A stretch of 64,000 bases of DNA from Akebia trifoliata (taxonomy: Eukaryota > Streptophyta > Magnoliopsida > Ranunculales > Lardizabalaceae), in NCBI GenBank assembly GCA_017979445.1, contig CM030704.1:12569658-12633657 (forward strand). The letters are read 5' to 3'. The translations under genes and the position numbers were made by a program. The notes below the pieces were generated by a model. It saw nothing but the letters and a program-made list of their open reading frames with translations, was not told where the DNA came from and searched no databases. Below are positions 10,674 to 22,478 of the stretch, piece by piece. Positions within the stretch are counted from its first letter, which is position 1, and every line of letters begins with the position of its first letter.

Positions 10674-11479
10674 TGAAATCGTCTCGACCCCTGCGGCTGT
10701 CCACTGAATAGCGGATACAGGGGTCCGATCTATATATCTCGAGGATTTTTAAAAGAAAAGGGAGTCGCCACCTAGTTTAGGTCTAGGAACCAAAATTAAC
10801 TCCAAATGGATATGGGTCAGTCCGCGGATCAAAGAGATGGGTAAGGGGTCAGGTTACGGGTTTCAGAAGGTATTACGCACCGAACCCGCCTGATCAAGAT
10901 GATCAGTCTCTACTACGATCTAAAAATATCCTACGGTCAACATTCAAAGACTAAAAATCAAACTATGGTCCAATCATCATCAAATTGCATCGGATTTACT
11001 AAACAAATCCTACGGTTAAAATAATTACATGGATTCTCGAATTTCGCATAATAGAATCCCACGATTGATGAGGTTTATGTGGCACCAAAATTTAGTAAAT
11101 CGATTTGGTCATATTTGGAGAAAAGTGAAATCAATTAATACCTTGTACACAAAATTAATGAATTGGCTCATTGATGATATTTATTAAAGAAATTTGATTT
11201 CTGAATTATCATGTACACTAAATTAGTGAGTCAATTTATACATTATTAATCAAAGAAATCTGATTTTTTGAATGGCCACGTGTATTAAAATCAGTGAGTC
11301 AACCCACACATTTTCAACCAAAGAAATTCGATTTTTGGATTACCACGTACATCCTAAAATTAGCAACTTAACTCACAAATTATTAATCAAAGAAATACTA
11401 TTTTTGGGTATATTAACATTAGTGAGTCAACTCACATGCCCAATTTCATAGAAAATCGAATCAAATTTCCAATGTCCCC

Positions 11480-11790
11480 AAAATTAGTGAGTCGACTCAC
11501 AATTTGTTAATCAAAATAATCTTTGATTATTTTCAAAATTGCCACATGTATTAAATCGGTGAATTAACCCGCATGCACAATTTCTAAAAAAAATCGAACA
11601 AAATTTCCAATGTACTAAAAATCAGCGAGTCGACTCGCAATTTGTTAATCAAAATAATCTTTGATTATTTTTTAAAATCGCCACATGTATTAAATCGGTG
11701 ATTTAACCCACGTGCCTAATTTAAAAATAAAATCGAGTCAAATTTTCAATATCCCTAAAATCAGTGAGTCGACTCGCAATTTTTATTATG
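11480..11790. repeat. About 138-bp tandem repeat in the large solo LTR
   Basis: GTCGACTC recurs at 11491, 11629 and 11768 within a repeated context (GTGAGTCGACTCRCAATTTG). More degenerate units extend upstream to about 11100. Confidence 0.75.
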
Positions 11791-12440
11791 AAAATCTATT
11801 TTTTTTTATTTTTATCTTTCGGGTACACCATTAATTTTTATTGAATAAATCATCATTAATGAGTTAACCCAATAACGTAATAAATTGACCCGATAAATAT
11901 CAACACCCAATGAGCCGATCCACCAACTTAATATTAGCGAATTAATCAATCAATTTATCGACGAAAATGAGCGAATCAATCCACCAATATTTTGAAATTG
12001 TAAAGATTGCCATGGCGCGACATATACCCCAAAAATCGGTGTATCTATTCGGATGCATTAAAAATGCGATCGAGAGTGAAATAAATAAATAAAAATAAAA
12101 ATAAAAATAAACAAACAAAGGCAAAAATAATTCTCCTAATCTATCAACATACATATTCTCCTATCCTATTGATATGTGAAAATAAACAAAAAAATAAAAT
12201 AAAATAAAATAAAAATTTTGAAAGAAAAAAATATATAGAAACACATCTAATATATATATATATATTTTAACCCGATGAATATGCGAAGATAAATAAGAAA
12301 AACATAGAAACATTATACAAAAAAAGAAAAATATAAGACTTAAAAAAAAAAAAAACTTACTTATAGCATGAAGCAATATCGAATGGATTCCTTCAGGTCC
12401 AATTCAGAGACTCGCGGGTACTTGCTGTTGCGGGTACACA

Positions 12441-12441
12441 C

Positions 12442-12479
<38 letters not shown>
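12441..12479. repeat. (GA)n microsatellite
   Basis: Nearly pure GA run inside the large solo LTR; the Ser/Leu-rich peptides it encodes are artefacts. Confidence 0.9.
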
Positions 12480-12484
<5 letters not shown>

Positions 12485-13292
12485 CTGGTGTGGCTGTTAT
12501 GGATGGAGCATTGCTGCTTTTTTTTTTTTTTTTTTGATTCAAAAGCTTCTTAATCAACACGTACTTCTCTTCAAGTAATTGCTGTTTTTGTAGGGAAGAT
12601 GATGGTTGCAAGCCCCTTTATTTTTTTTTTTACGGAAAAGAGGAAGTGGAGAGACTGATAGAGAGGTTGGGAGGGCTGTTGTAGCAAATGGGGAATGCAG
12701 CAGAGAGTGAGAAAGGGCTGGGATGTTGATGAGGATGGCTGTGTTGCCGATTTGATGCAAGAATAAAGGAGATAATGGGAGGTTAATGAAGGGCTAAAAT
12801 GGTGAGTCTATGTGCTGGATTAAATGGCATAAAAAAAACAGCATTTGGTTTGTTTTAATGGCAGAAAACTAATGAGGAGAGGGTGGCTGAATTGTTGTGT
12901 CTGGGGCGTTCAAGAGGAGAGGGAGTGCGGCCAAGGCAGCAATGTAGTGAAGGATATGAAGTGGGAGAGATCAAAGGTATGAGGGAGGTGATTGGGGCTG
13001 TTAATGACGGTGGTTTGGACTGTTGAAGATGGTGATAACGGTGCTGAAATTGAAGGTAATCGGGGCTGCTAATGGAGGCGATAATGATGTTGAAACTTCA
13101 AGGTAAGTGAGGGCTGCTAATGGAGATGATAAGGTGGACTTTTGGGGCTGTTGTAGGGGCTGCTAAACGAAGGTTGGAATGGCTGTGGGTTGAAGAACAA
13201 AGAAGAGGGACCTTTGATGCTGCTTTTTTTTTTCTTTTAATCTCTTGCTAAAAACGTTTTCTTCTCCTCCACTAACAGTGTCTTTTGTTGCT

Positions 13293-13300
13293 TATTTATA
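13293..13300 (-). promoter_or_regulatory. Candidate TATA box of the large LTR
   Basis: TATAAATA on the minus strand, the sense strand of the LTR. Its sequence matches TATA boxes of the related LTRs at 35066, 48028, 39625 and 57514. Confidence 0.5.
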
Positions 13301-13544
13301 GTGGTTCACTCATCAGCCATGGGAGAGGGAGAGTGGGAGAGATCATGGGTGGTTATCAAGGAGATGGGACGGTTGGAGAAGAAGTGTTAGAGAAGAAGAA
13401 GAAGAGGACGTGCGTTGGAGAAGAAGAAGAGAAAAAAACGTGGGTTTTTTTTTTTATTTTTGAATTTTCTTTTATTTAAAAGAATGAGAGAGGGGAATCC
13501 TACGCTACTCGTACCATGGTAATTCTCCGCCAATGAGTCGTGAT

Positions 13545-14230
13545 TGGTTAATGAATTGATTTTGTTTCCAATTAGTTGATTTCGAATTTTTTTTATATTT
13601 TAGTTGATGTTTTGATTTGAAATTTAATTTGATGTTTTAAATTACATTTGAATTTGTATTTGATTTTAAATTTTGAATTTCGATTAGAATTTAATTTGAA
13701 TTTTGATATTAAATTTGGTTGTTGGTTGATTTGATTTTGATTTTTTATTGATCGTTCGATTTTATTTTTACATTTTAATTGGTTGGGTGATTCGATTTTA
13801 ATTTGAGTTTTAATTGTTTAATTTTAATTTAATTTTTAATTTAAATTTTGAACGGGTTGATTAATTTGCGTTTTAATTTGAAATTGATTTCCATTTTTAA
13901 TTAGTCGGTTGATTGGATTTCAATTTAAATGTGATCGAATGGATTTTAATTTGTTAATTACATTTTTGGTTGGTCGATTTGGTTGATTGATTTAAAATTT
14001 TAATTCAATTTTGCATTTTAATTGGTTGAGTGATTTTTAACTTGATTTTCAATTTGATTTTGATTTTGATTTTGTATTTTAATCGATTTCTTGAAAATGT
14101 AATTTTTCTTTTGTATTGAAATTTAATTTGATTTTACGATTTTAAATTAATTTTAAATTTTGGATTTTATTTTAATTTTTAATATGAATTTTATTTTGAT
14201 TAATTTTTTTATTTGAATTTTATTTTCCTA
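13545..14230. repeat. Strand-asymmetric T-rich low-complexity tract
   Basis: About 700 bp built almost only from shuffled ATTTTAATTTGATTTT-like words with few C residues on the plus strand. No open gene. Confidence 0.75.
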
Positions 14231-14931
14231 GGGATCAAGGTCTCTATGTTAGAGTTAGATGTTAAGGGGCGTTTTGGTCATTTTTACGATTTTTGACGAT
14301 TTTTCTTGAATTTCTCTGTTTTCATCGATTTGGGTCCCGTTAGACTTGAAATCATGTTCTGAGTGCAATGGAGGTACTTTCGAGACTTTTCGGACATTCG
14401 AAATTTATGAGGGGTATTTTCGTCATTTTGATGATTTTTTACAAATTTTTACAAATTTCTCTGTTTTCATCGATTTGAGTCCCGTTAGACTCGAAATCAC
14501 GTTCTAAGTGCAATGGGGGTACTTTTGAGACTTTTCAGACATCAGAAATTTATGAAGGTATTTTCGTCATTTTTGTGATTTTTACAGATTTTTAAGAATT
14601 TCAGCGTGAGATTTCTTTCAGTCCCTCTGTGTTTATTTCTAAATCTCAAATCCATATTTTCTTAGCGTAGCAATGTCTCTAAGTTATTGAACTGTGTAGT
14701 GAACCTATGTGTACGTGTTTGCTAGGTCGGGTGTAAGATGTAGCGATCCTAAGCGTGCGTAAATTTCTAGGTCAAGTCGTGACGAGTAGGGGGGATGAAA
14801 AGAAACTAGAAACAGAAGGAATCAAACAGTACTCACAAGCCTTCGAGTTCTTTTATATTCATCATTAGGAATCCACCAAAATCGGGTGACGAATTGTCGA
14901 ATTAGGCAGATGTAATAATGGGGTGTCTACA

Positions 14932-15090
14932 ATACCTAAAAACTTATAACCATTTTTCTAGGATGTTTCTATTCAATGTTAATTATCAGAGAAAACGTTT
15001 TAGTCCTAGAGATCTCTAGTAATTAGAGCAAGAGAAAGTGTGCCTCCATTTTCCTGAACAAGAAACCTTAGAAGATTTTCCTCGAAAGAA
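14932..15090. other. Unassigned flank between solo LTR and SINE
   Basis: Nothing recognised; the right half of the ATACC target duplication is at 14932-14936. Confidence 0.35.
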
Positions 15091-15297
15091 TATATATATA
15101 TAGGGTTTGGGATCCATTGACTCCTAAGAATGACTCATGAAAAAAACACACGATCCCAACCCTTCAAACACAAAATCAAATGGTTGAGATTTATGAGTAT
15201 CTTTTTTTATATTATTTATGGGTATGTTGGACTTGAACCCGTGGCCTCAAAGTTGTTTTGCAATGTGTCAAACAAACTGAGCTATAGGTCTACCTCT
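15091..15297 (-). mobile_element. tRNA-derived SINE
   Basis: On the minus strand a pol III promoter is visible: box A TAGCTCAGTTTG (15284-15273) and box B GGTTCAAGTCC (15239-15229), about 33 bp apart as in tRNA genes. No cloverleaf acceptor stem closes, so it is not a tRNA gene. The body ends in a TATATA tail at about 15091. Confidence 0.65.
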
Positions 15298-15300
15298 TTA

Positions 15301-15864
15301 CGAGTATCTTGATAACACAAATCTCAGAAATACTTATCACAAGACCTACTCTATTTAAATTTTTGTTCTTGACTGGTTTACTTTCTATGTTGAACTAATT
15401 ATGTGCTTTTGTTGTTTGATATAAAGAAAAGCCATCCCTAATTATCTTACATGTATTTAGAATGTGGGTCTCCTTTATCTCCTTCTTTAAAAGTGTAAAG
15501 TGGAAATCCTCTCTTTCACATAAGAGGTCTATGTGAGAAAAAGTGCAAAGTTTCCTTAAACCCAAAGCCTCATTTTCTTATGGTGCAATTTCTTTTAACG
15601 ACTTTAAGGACCTCTTTTTTAGGGTGTTATCTTCGGGTGGGAGGTTGCAAGTAAAGATCTTTGGCATTTAAGGTATCCTTGACCTCAGTTTCTTATCTTC
15701 ACGCATTTCTCTTTTCAGAAATTAAGTTAAGAGAATGACTAATAAAGCATTAAAAGTAACACATAAAACCAGGAGATTTCATGGTTTATATATGTTACGA
15801 TACCAAGAGCTTTTTAGGGCAATCCAACTCAACCCTGGTTGCATCCCTAGTGCTTTTGATGAAT
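15301..15864. other. Unassigned sequence between two SINEs
   Basis: AT-rich, with no long ORF and no repeat motif that I recognise. Confidence 0.35.
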
Positions 15865-15867
15865 TAG

Positions 15868-16100
15868 TTAAGTCCACATGGTATAAGTGTCATCACCATG
15901 TCTCAGTTTGAGTCTTGGAAAGGGCAACCTAGGGAAAGGGTTACACTGGGGGAGAGGGGTTCCATATCTGAGTGAAAGCCCCCACATAGTGGGCACCATG
16001 GATGTCAGCCCTTCGGCAGAAGGGGTACCTGGGAAATGGCAACCAAGTGTGTCCAAAAAGAAGGGTACCAAACTGTGCCACCATGAATGTTGGCAATAGA
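15868..16100 (+). mobile_element. tRNA-derived SINE, second family
   Basis: Box A-like TGGTATAAGTGT (15879-15890) and box B-like AGTTTGAGTCTTG (15905-15917) resemble a tRNA D-arm and T-arm. A G-rich body with GGGAAAGGGTTACACTGG and GCCCCCACATAGTGGGC follows. It differs from the SINEs at 15091 and 22479. The 3' end is uncertain. Confidence 0.5.
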
Positions 16101-16463
16101 ACGATATGGTATGTTATGACCCTTACAGATAAGGGCTTTAACTTTCCACACCAATATCACCCTGATGTAATTCTCAAATACATCAGTAATCCAATTATTA
16201 TTGTGGAAAGTTGCCACAGAGTGAGACACCATGGACGTTAGTCACATAGATATCAAGTTCATGTTAAATTTTGACTTACAAGTTTATGTCTAAAGCATCA
16301 AGAAAATAATATAATAAAAATAACAAAAAACAGTTTCATATAGGGGAATAATCCCCACAAATCTTCCACCTTGCCAATTCAAGATATGGTACCCAAAATT
16401 CAGTAGCTATTCAAATAACAATTGGATCGATTTCTAGAATCTGTAAGGATAATACAATCAACA
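16101..16463. other. Unassigned flank left of solo LTR
   Basis: Small inverted repeat AACTTTCCAC (about 16139) / GTGGAAAGTT (about 16202). Otherwise nothing recognised; the left CAACA target copy is at 16459-16463. Confidence 0.35.
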
Positions 16464-19407
16464 TGTGGCGCCCTGCCAAACGCTAACACAAATCCCCATG
16501 TTAGATCTCGAAGTATTAGGTGGCACCTCTAACATGAACGAATAAATATACTGAATCATTTTAAAATATGCAAAGTTTTACATAAGAAACTACGATTAAC
16601 TGGTACATATAGTTAGGAATGAGCAACTAAACATTTTAAAACTCACATTACATTGATCAGCAGTACTCACTATAATACATTCTCTTTTTATACAAATCTA
16701 ATTGATCAAATGGAAATATTAAATGTGCATTTCATTTTATATATCAAAATAAGGCAATAGATACATAATACTCGAAGGTGGAGTAGTGGAATTAGAGAGT
16801 TGAGATTCACGATTCGATCGCTCCCAGTCAGGACATGATATTTCATAATAAAGTAGTAGTTCCTGATTTATGGCTGGTCGCTGCTTACCATACTTGTGGG
16901 ACCATTTATCCGGTTCAAGCTGGTCGTTTGACGTGACCGTATGCAATGGGTCTCTTTTCGATGTGTCAGAACGTTCGACTACTATAGATTGTTAGTGATC
17001 ACTGACTCATCTTCGTCTATGCCTATCAGGCGTGCATGTGATTTCCAAATATACAAACCATTCATATACGACCACCTTTACATTACAAGTTCACTGATTA
17101 AGATAAAAGGGAATAAACCCGGATTCCAGTTGTGACTCCACTCTCATGCGCGTCCCATACCATGTATGAGCTTGGTGGTCCCTACCGTACATTCTAGGAT
17201 AGTACATCATTCCAGATGATATGACGCACTATCCCTTCAGGCATTCACAGACTCTTTAACAGCTCACAAAATAGTTACACACATATATATAGGGTCAGGA
17301 TCAAGGGCCATATGAAAAAACATATGTAAAAACAATGTAACATTAATAAAATTTCAAAATATAGGTTAGAAGTTTTGGATTGAGCTGATTTTTTTGTGAG
17401 GATGATCTCTATGATGGGAAGATCATCTGAAAAAAAATCAGTCCAATCTGAAACTTCTAACCCCATTAAAAATGATTTAGAATGTGGATCGTCGATTTTT
17501 TTTTTCAATTTTTATCAAAATTTGAAAATCACTTTTGATGGATTTAGAAGTTTCAGATTAAGCTGATTTTTTGTGAGAATGATCTTCTCGTCATAGTGAC
17601 CATCCTCGCAAAAAATCAACTCAATCCAAAACTTCTAACCCATATTTTGAAAAACCATTGTTTTTACATATGTTTTTCTATATGTCCCTTGAACCGCCCC
17701 CATATATATATATATATATATATATATTATTTTCATTTGAAAACAAAAGAGAAATTAACAATACAAGATTGAGAATGGATATCCAATTTCCTACAATGCA
17801 AGTATGGCCAGTTGACCTAAAATAAATAACGGAACGGAAACGTAAACAGCGCCTCGCGCTAACAGAAAGTAAATAAACATGTAACCAGTAACATTATCCT
17901 TGGATATCCGTTCAGCAACCTACACACAACAATGTAAAATGCAGACATCACCCCTCGGATGTAACTCTGACATTTTACCGTTTCATACTCTTTTTCCCTT
18001 TTTTTTATTTTTACCGTTTTCAATCTTTTAAACAAAATATCCACTTTTCATCAACTCAATTTAAGTTCATTGAATATTAAATCATTTTTTTCAATTATAA
18101 AATTCATTTTCATCAATAATATTGAAAAGCAAAACACTTAGATCAAAACAAAGTCCGAACGGTGCACAGGACCCAACTGTTAGAAATAGCCGTTGAAATA
18201 TCCTACCCACGTATAATTTGTAAAAAAATACAATTAAACATATCAAATATGCAAGTTCTGGCGTAAATTTGAAATAACCGATTGAATTTTATATTTTTGG
18301 AAACTCACCACAAATTTTTAATAAAATTCTAAATGCCATTTTCACAATCTACTATTACTATTGAAATTGAGAATTTCTTACCATCTCTGTGTGAAAGGAT
18401 TGAAGCGTGTGCACAGAAATCGAAGCAAACAACATAAAAATCGAGATGGTTGATTTTCAAATCTAACCCGGTGGTTACGAAGATCTCGACGCCGTCGTCT
18501 TTTCTCTTTTCTGCGACGAAAGACGGTTTGATCCCGAAACGGATGAAATCCGAGGTCGAAGTTTCGAAACCCCCGTATATAAATACGATTGATTTTTGAC
18601 GATACGGGGTGAAAAATAAAGTGAAATGGAAAGAGGTTGAGTGGGTTTTGTGGATATTGAGGCTACGGACCTTTCTCCCTTCTGTGTCGGAAGTCAACGG
18701 CAAGCGGTTTGCGATGAATCCGAGGTTGAAATCGAAGAAAAAATGAATTTTTTTTTTATAAAATGGGTTGGTTGGTTTTGGGTCGTTTAAAACGAAGGTA
18801 AATAGTGAAAAAGATTAAAAAATTTATTTATATATATCTTGGGACGAAATCGGTATTTTGCCTATTGTTTCGATTGACGATAACTTGACCGTCCGGACTC
18901 TCAAAATGACGAATGAATACTCTATTTCATCTAATTTTTCATTCTGGATCTAATAGTGTGGTCAATTTCTATAAATTCTATCTCTAACAAAAATTTACAT
19001 TTCTGGCCCGATGTGATCCTAAAATTGACGTCATTTTCGTTTTTGATAATAATTCGACTTTCTAGTCTCCAAAAATGACAAATAAATAGTTCATTTTCTA
19101 TAATTTCTCATTATGAATCCAATGGTATGATCTAATTTTAAAAATTCTTGCTCTAACAAAAAGTTATTATTTTAGACTGATCCGACTCGGTAATCGAGGA
19201 TTTTACGACTTCTTTGTTTGGATTTGTATTTGAGGATGCTTGTAGGCTAAAGTTGTTTTTCGATCATTTTGAATCAAATGGTCATATTCCATTAAAAATG
19301 ATAAAAAACATCTAAAATTTTATCCTAAGTCCCACTTCCAAGATTTTATCAAATTTTCACTATTTATTTTTTCCTCGAGATACGAATCGAAAATTTGGGA
19401 TTTTACA
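16464..19407 (-). mobile_element. Solo LTR, TGTAAAATCCC family, with nested MITE
   Basis: The sense strand is minus: it starts TGTAAAATCCCAAATTTTCG at 19407 and ends GGCGCCACA at 16464. CAACA lies on both sides (16459-16463 and 19408-19412), a perfect TSD. A fold-back MITE at 17292-17701 is nested inside. The LTR at 37279-42295 is the same family in the opposite orientation: phrases such as GTCGAACGTTCTG and GATGTCTACATTTTACATTG match between them. It sits 40 bp past the donor site of a Dicer-like exon. Confidence 0.85.
17292..17701. mobile_element. Fold-back MITE copy M nested in solo LTR
   Basis: Starts GGGTCAGGATCAAGGGCC after TATATA and ends CCCTTGAACCGCCCCC before a 26-bp (TA)n. The inner arms CATATGTAAAAACAATG and the hairpin core GAGCTGATTTTTTTGTGAGG place it with copies E and H of the 5.4-10.2-kb cluster. 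The related LTR at 37279-42295 lacks it, so it is younger than the LTR family. Confidence 0.85.
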
Positions 19408-19447
19408 CAACAAATGCAGCAAATTGTAACAATACGTAACATTGTAC

Positions 19448-21212
19448 CTGAAGTTTGCGATCACATCCAAGCTTGTGAAGGGCTTTGTTAGAAACCATTT
19501 TTTCTATCTTAGCACTAAGAAGATCCTCGTGATGTTTCTTGTTAGTTCTAAATAGTTGTTGACCAGCTGTGTACTTGAGGAAAGAATCTCCAAGTGTCTC
19601 TAGTGATTCGAAACAAAATTCCTCTTGGCATTTCTTTGTTGTAATTACTTCCAAAATCTGTCATGCACATGGCAAAAGAAATAAAGCCATTACACGGTTC
19701 TAAATGGATTCGAGGTTTAAAACAACAGCAATAATATAAAGAGTCGTGATGAATGCATGTGATTTTAGTACGTGGTTGGGTACGAAGCTGATGTGGCAAG
19801 GGCACAGAAAAATAGATCTTTTTCATCAGCATACTCAGGAAAAAGATGTATGGTTTTGTGCCCTTGCCACATCAGCTGCATACCAATCACGTACCAAAAT
19901 CCCATGCATTCATCATTATTCTAACATAAAATAGCAATTTCAATGGAACCTCAGACTAGTTCATTCTAATTCTAAGACAGCCCAAAGATGTTTGTATGAA
20001 TTAGTCACTGGACCTGCCATAGTGCCACTACCTGGAATTAAGAATCATAACTGTGGTATACAAAGTCTGAAACTAGAAACTATTTGGTATTTCAAAGGTC
20101 ATTTCATGCCTCATATTAATGACACAACACACGAGGACTAAAGAAAATAAACAAAACTGCGGATGAAGATTTTAACATATCATATATATTGCCTGATAAG
20201 TACCACAAAAACAAGTTATCCTCTATCATCATCAAAGCCTGATCCAAATATCTGGGGTCGGATGAATGAATATATATTCCATGTTTCAAGACTACTTAAT
20301 TATTATTACAAAAACAAATTGTATAATACTTGTGTTTAGCTCGAAGGGCAGCATACAATCAAACCCCATCAGTCTGATTTACTGTCATTTCAGTCTATCC
20401 AAATGGGTGTCCTCAATCAAATACTAAAAAAAATTTAAAGACAAGGTTTATAGTGCACTAGAATTGCAATGACAGCATTGAGACATGGGAAAATCCCAAA
20501 CAGCAATAAGCAAGGTGTTTACAATGGAAATGCATGTAGAATGAAATCTTCCTTTGACATAAGAAAAACATCCACGTACGGGTTTGAATATGTTGGTTCA
20601 CCAATAGTACCATTGGTATAGATTCAAATGCCTAATGCCTCAATAAATGGCATAGATTATATGTCCCCTGAATCGAGAAATTCTCTTATTAATAAATACA
20701 CAAAACTATTTCATGCACCCACTATTTCAAGAGTGACGCTCTTAATATAACAACAGTTCCCCCCAATTCTATAATGTAACACATATAATTGCTCGATTAA
20801 CAATCATTCTCAAATCCAACATCTCTTTGGATTGCTCAATTTAATGGGTAAGTTCAAATTAACTTGAAAAAGGATGGCAGCACTGATGGATATTAAGCAA
20901 TATTTATACATCTCTATAAATTCCGACCAATATGTATAGAATGAATTTTTTTTAATTAAATTAGAATAATCATGCATCTTTATAAAATAAAAAAGGAATA
21001 GAAGGAGGTCACTGATGTTAGATAACTACATCATTAGCTACTTTGCCAAATTGACCATTTACTATTCTATATTTCTCTTTCCAACTCTGTAAATTTTTAT
21101 AAACTAAAAGACTCACACAATATTGTAACAAATTTAGATAATAAACTAACCATAGATGTCATTGGTGGAATCTTAGCTTGAAGGCCATTCATACCAAGAT
21201 GGTCTTCTTTTC
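19448..21212 (-). pseudogene. Dicer-like (DCL4-type) RNase III fragment, two exons
   Basis: Plant Dicer-like proteins cut double-stranded RNA into small RNAs; this piece covers the start of the first RNase III domain. Exon 1 (21212-21151) encodes KEDHLGMNGLQAKIPPMTSM. Exon 2 (19657-19448, 70 codons) begins ILEVITTKKCQEEF and holds the RNase III signature ESLETLGDSFLKY with catalytic acidic residues kept, then GCDRKLQ. Both exons have AG acceptors and GT donors, and the join is in phase. The helicase, PAZ and the rest of both RNase III domains are not found nearby; downstream, a solo LTR is inserted 40 bp after the last donor. The wording fits DCL4 best from memory, but DCL3 is possible. It is a genomic (intron-bearing) fragment, not a retrocopy. 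Confidence 0.72.
19748..19914. mobile_element. Hairpin MITE in the Dicer-like intron
   Basis: Arms of about 63 bp pair. The left arm is GATGAATGCATG...ACGTGGTTGGGTACG...GCTGATGTGGCAAGGGCAC; the right arm (19850-19914) is its complement, ending CATGCATTCATC. The loop is about 40 bp. Unrelated to the TA-flanked MITE family. Confidence 0.8.
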
Positions 21213-21264
21213 CTAGAAGGAAACAGAGAAAGAGAACCCTTGTTCTAAGATTTTAAGCCTTACT

Positions 21265-21560
21265 AAGGGTCGCCTATTAGCCATCCAACACTACACCCTT
21301 CCTTTCACTGAAAAACTCAGATCCAAAAAAAATAAAAAAAAACAATTTCTTTTGGGCTTAATGCAAGGTTTTGAAAATGGATGGCTACCGAACTTCCACC
21401 TAACTCCCAAAATTTAAAATTCAAATTTAACAGTGAAAACGGAAATTTTTTTTTCAAAGTTCTTATAATTTTGTCCTCGACAACCCTAAAGCATCAGATT
21501 ATGTTTTTGGATGCCACAAGGACCCTTAGTAAGGGTGGAATTACTTAGTAAGGCTAGGAC
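21265..21560. mobile_element. MITE-like element with CCTTACTAAGG ends
   Basis: Left end GCCTTACTAAGGGTCGCC, right end GACCCTTAGTAAGG and CTTAGTAAGGCTAGG. The interior shares GGTTTTGAAAATG and TTTTTGGATGCCAC with the copy at 49760-49990. Confidence 0.55.
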
Positions 21561-21834
21561 TCAGTCCCAAAAAGCTCTAATCTCATATTTCAGTATTTTA
21601 GAGGAGGCCCATTGTCATAGGTTCCTGAAAAATCACTTCAAATTTAATTTAATTAAAAAATAAATAAATAAATAACTGATAAGCAAATATTGTATCATGC
21701 TCAGTTTGACCACAAGCCATATCCAAGAAGCAGAAAAGATCTAAACTTCTAAAGTAGCCATTAATGTACATTCATTTCTAAAACTAACACTTCTGTGCAT
21801 GTAAATTAACATACTTCAATTTATGGTTTGGTAC

Positions 21835-22335
21835 CTCTTTTTTCTTCAAATATGCTAAGGATGACTCTAGTAATCTATGGTAGTTTGTATATCTACAAAT
21901 CAAAGCATAACCTCTTGGGCCCATTCCAGGTTCTTGGGCTACCTAAATTGGAAGAATACTAGCTCAAAATATATAAGATAAGGAATTGAAATTTTTTTTG
22001 GATATATGTTACGAAAACAAACAAAAATAGGGCCGTTCTATTTGAATTTACCTATATGCTCACTGCATGCATGCCCCCACTTTCTTCTATGCATTCCGCC
22101 CTAAACTGTGCTTGAAGTGGATGCAGTGAGCACAAATTGTGGGCGCAAATAGCCTGGCCCATAAAAATAGGACTGACTATATCCATGCACACCTTTGCAA
22201 CAGCCTTACGAACTGCTGGATAAGAACTCAAGCCCAAATAATCATTCCCTGAAAAGAGAAGAAACTTCCTAAACGGCTGAGAGAAATCCCTTAGTTTTGT
22301 GTATGAGTCTCCATCTCTCCGCATGACCCCATCTA
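21835..22335 (-). pseudogene. KAPA synthase (BIOF) gene fragment, two exons
   Basis: 8-Amino-7-oxononanoate (KAPA) synthase is a PLP enzyme of biotin synthesis. Exon 1 (22335-22193) encodes DGVMRRDGDSYTK.. followed by the family signature FSGNDYLGLSSYP and RKAVAK. Exon 2 (21942-21835, 36 codons) encodes VAQEPGMGPRGYALIC, then YTNYHRLLESSLAYLKKKE. Splice sites are GT-AG and the 250-bp intron keeps phase 0. The N-terminal part, the PLP-lysine region and the C-terminal half are missing from the surrounding sequence, so this is a captured or decayed fragment. In the signature it has YALICRYTN where homologues usually have SALICGYTN. It lies 0.6 kb upstream of the Dicer-like exons in the same orientation; splicing into them would be out of frame. 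Confidence 0.8.
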
Positions 22336-22478
22336 CTATAAAATCAAAACCAAAAGCATCACAAATTACTATGAACGGTCAATTTATTCATCCAAATTTC
22401 TATTATTGCATTCATCGCAAATTGATGAGAAGAATAGAAACATTTGTGCGCTTATCAACAATTAATAAAATTAAACCC

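Larger units (their letters stand above)
10674..14931 (-). mobile_element. Large (4.26-kb) solo LTR of a gypsy-like element
   Basis: In sense (minus strand) it starts TGTAGACACCCCATTATTAC and ends in CA at 10674. ATACC lies immediately on both sides (10669-10673 and 14932-14936), a perfect 5-bp TSD. Sense U5 carries the GGTGGCGACTCCC motif (plus-strand GGGAGTCGCCACC at about 10763) shared with the other TGTAGACACC LTRs of this window. No internal coding region is present, so the body was probably lost by LTR-LTR recombination. It includes tandem repeats (11480-11790), a (GA)n tract and a long T/A-biased stretch. Confidence 0.85.

Noticed and set aside
12161..12760. Several 68-72-codon ORFs rich in Phe, Tyr, Ser or Leu
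   Set aside because: Products of A-rich and GA-repeat sequence in the large LTR.
15229..15297. tRNA gene on the minus strand
   Set aside because: Box A and B are present but the acceptor and anticodon stems do not pair, and a SINE body follows.
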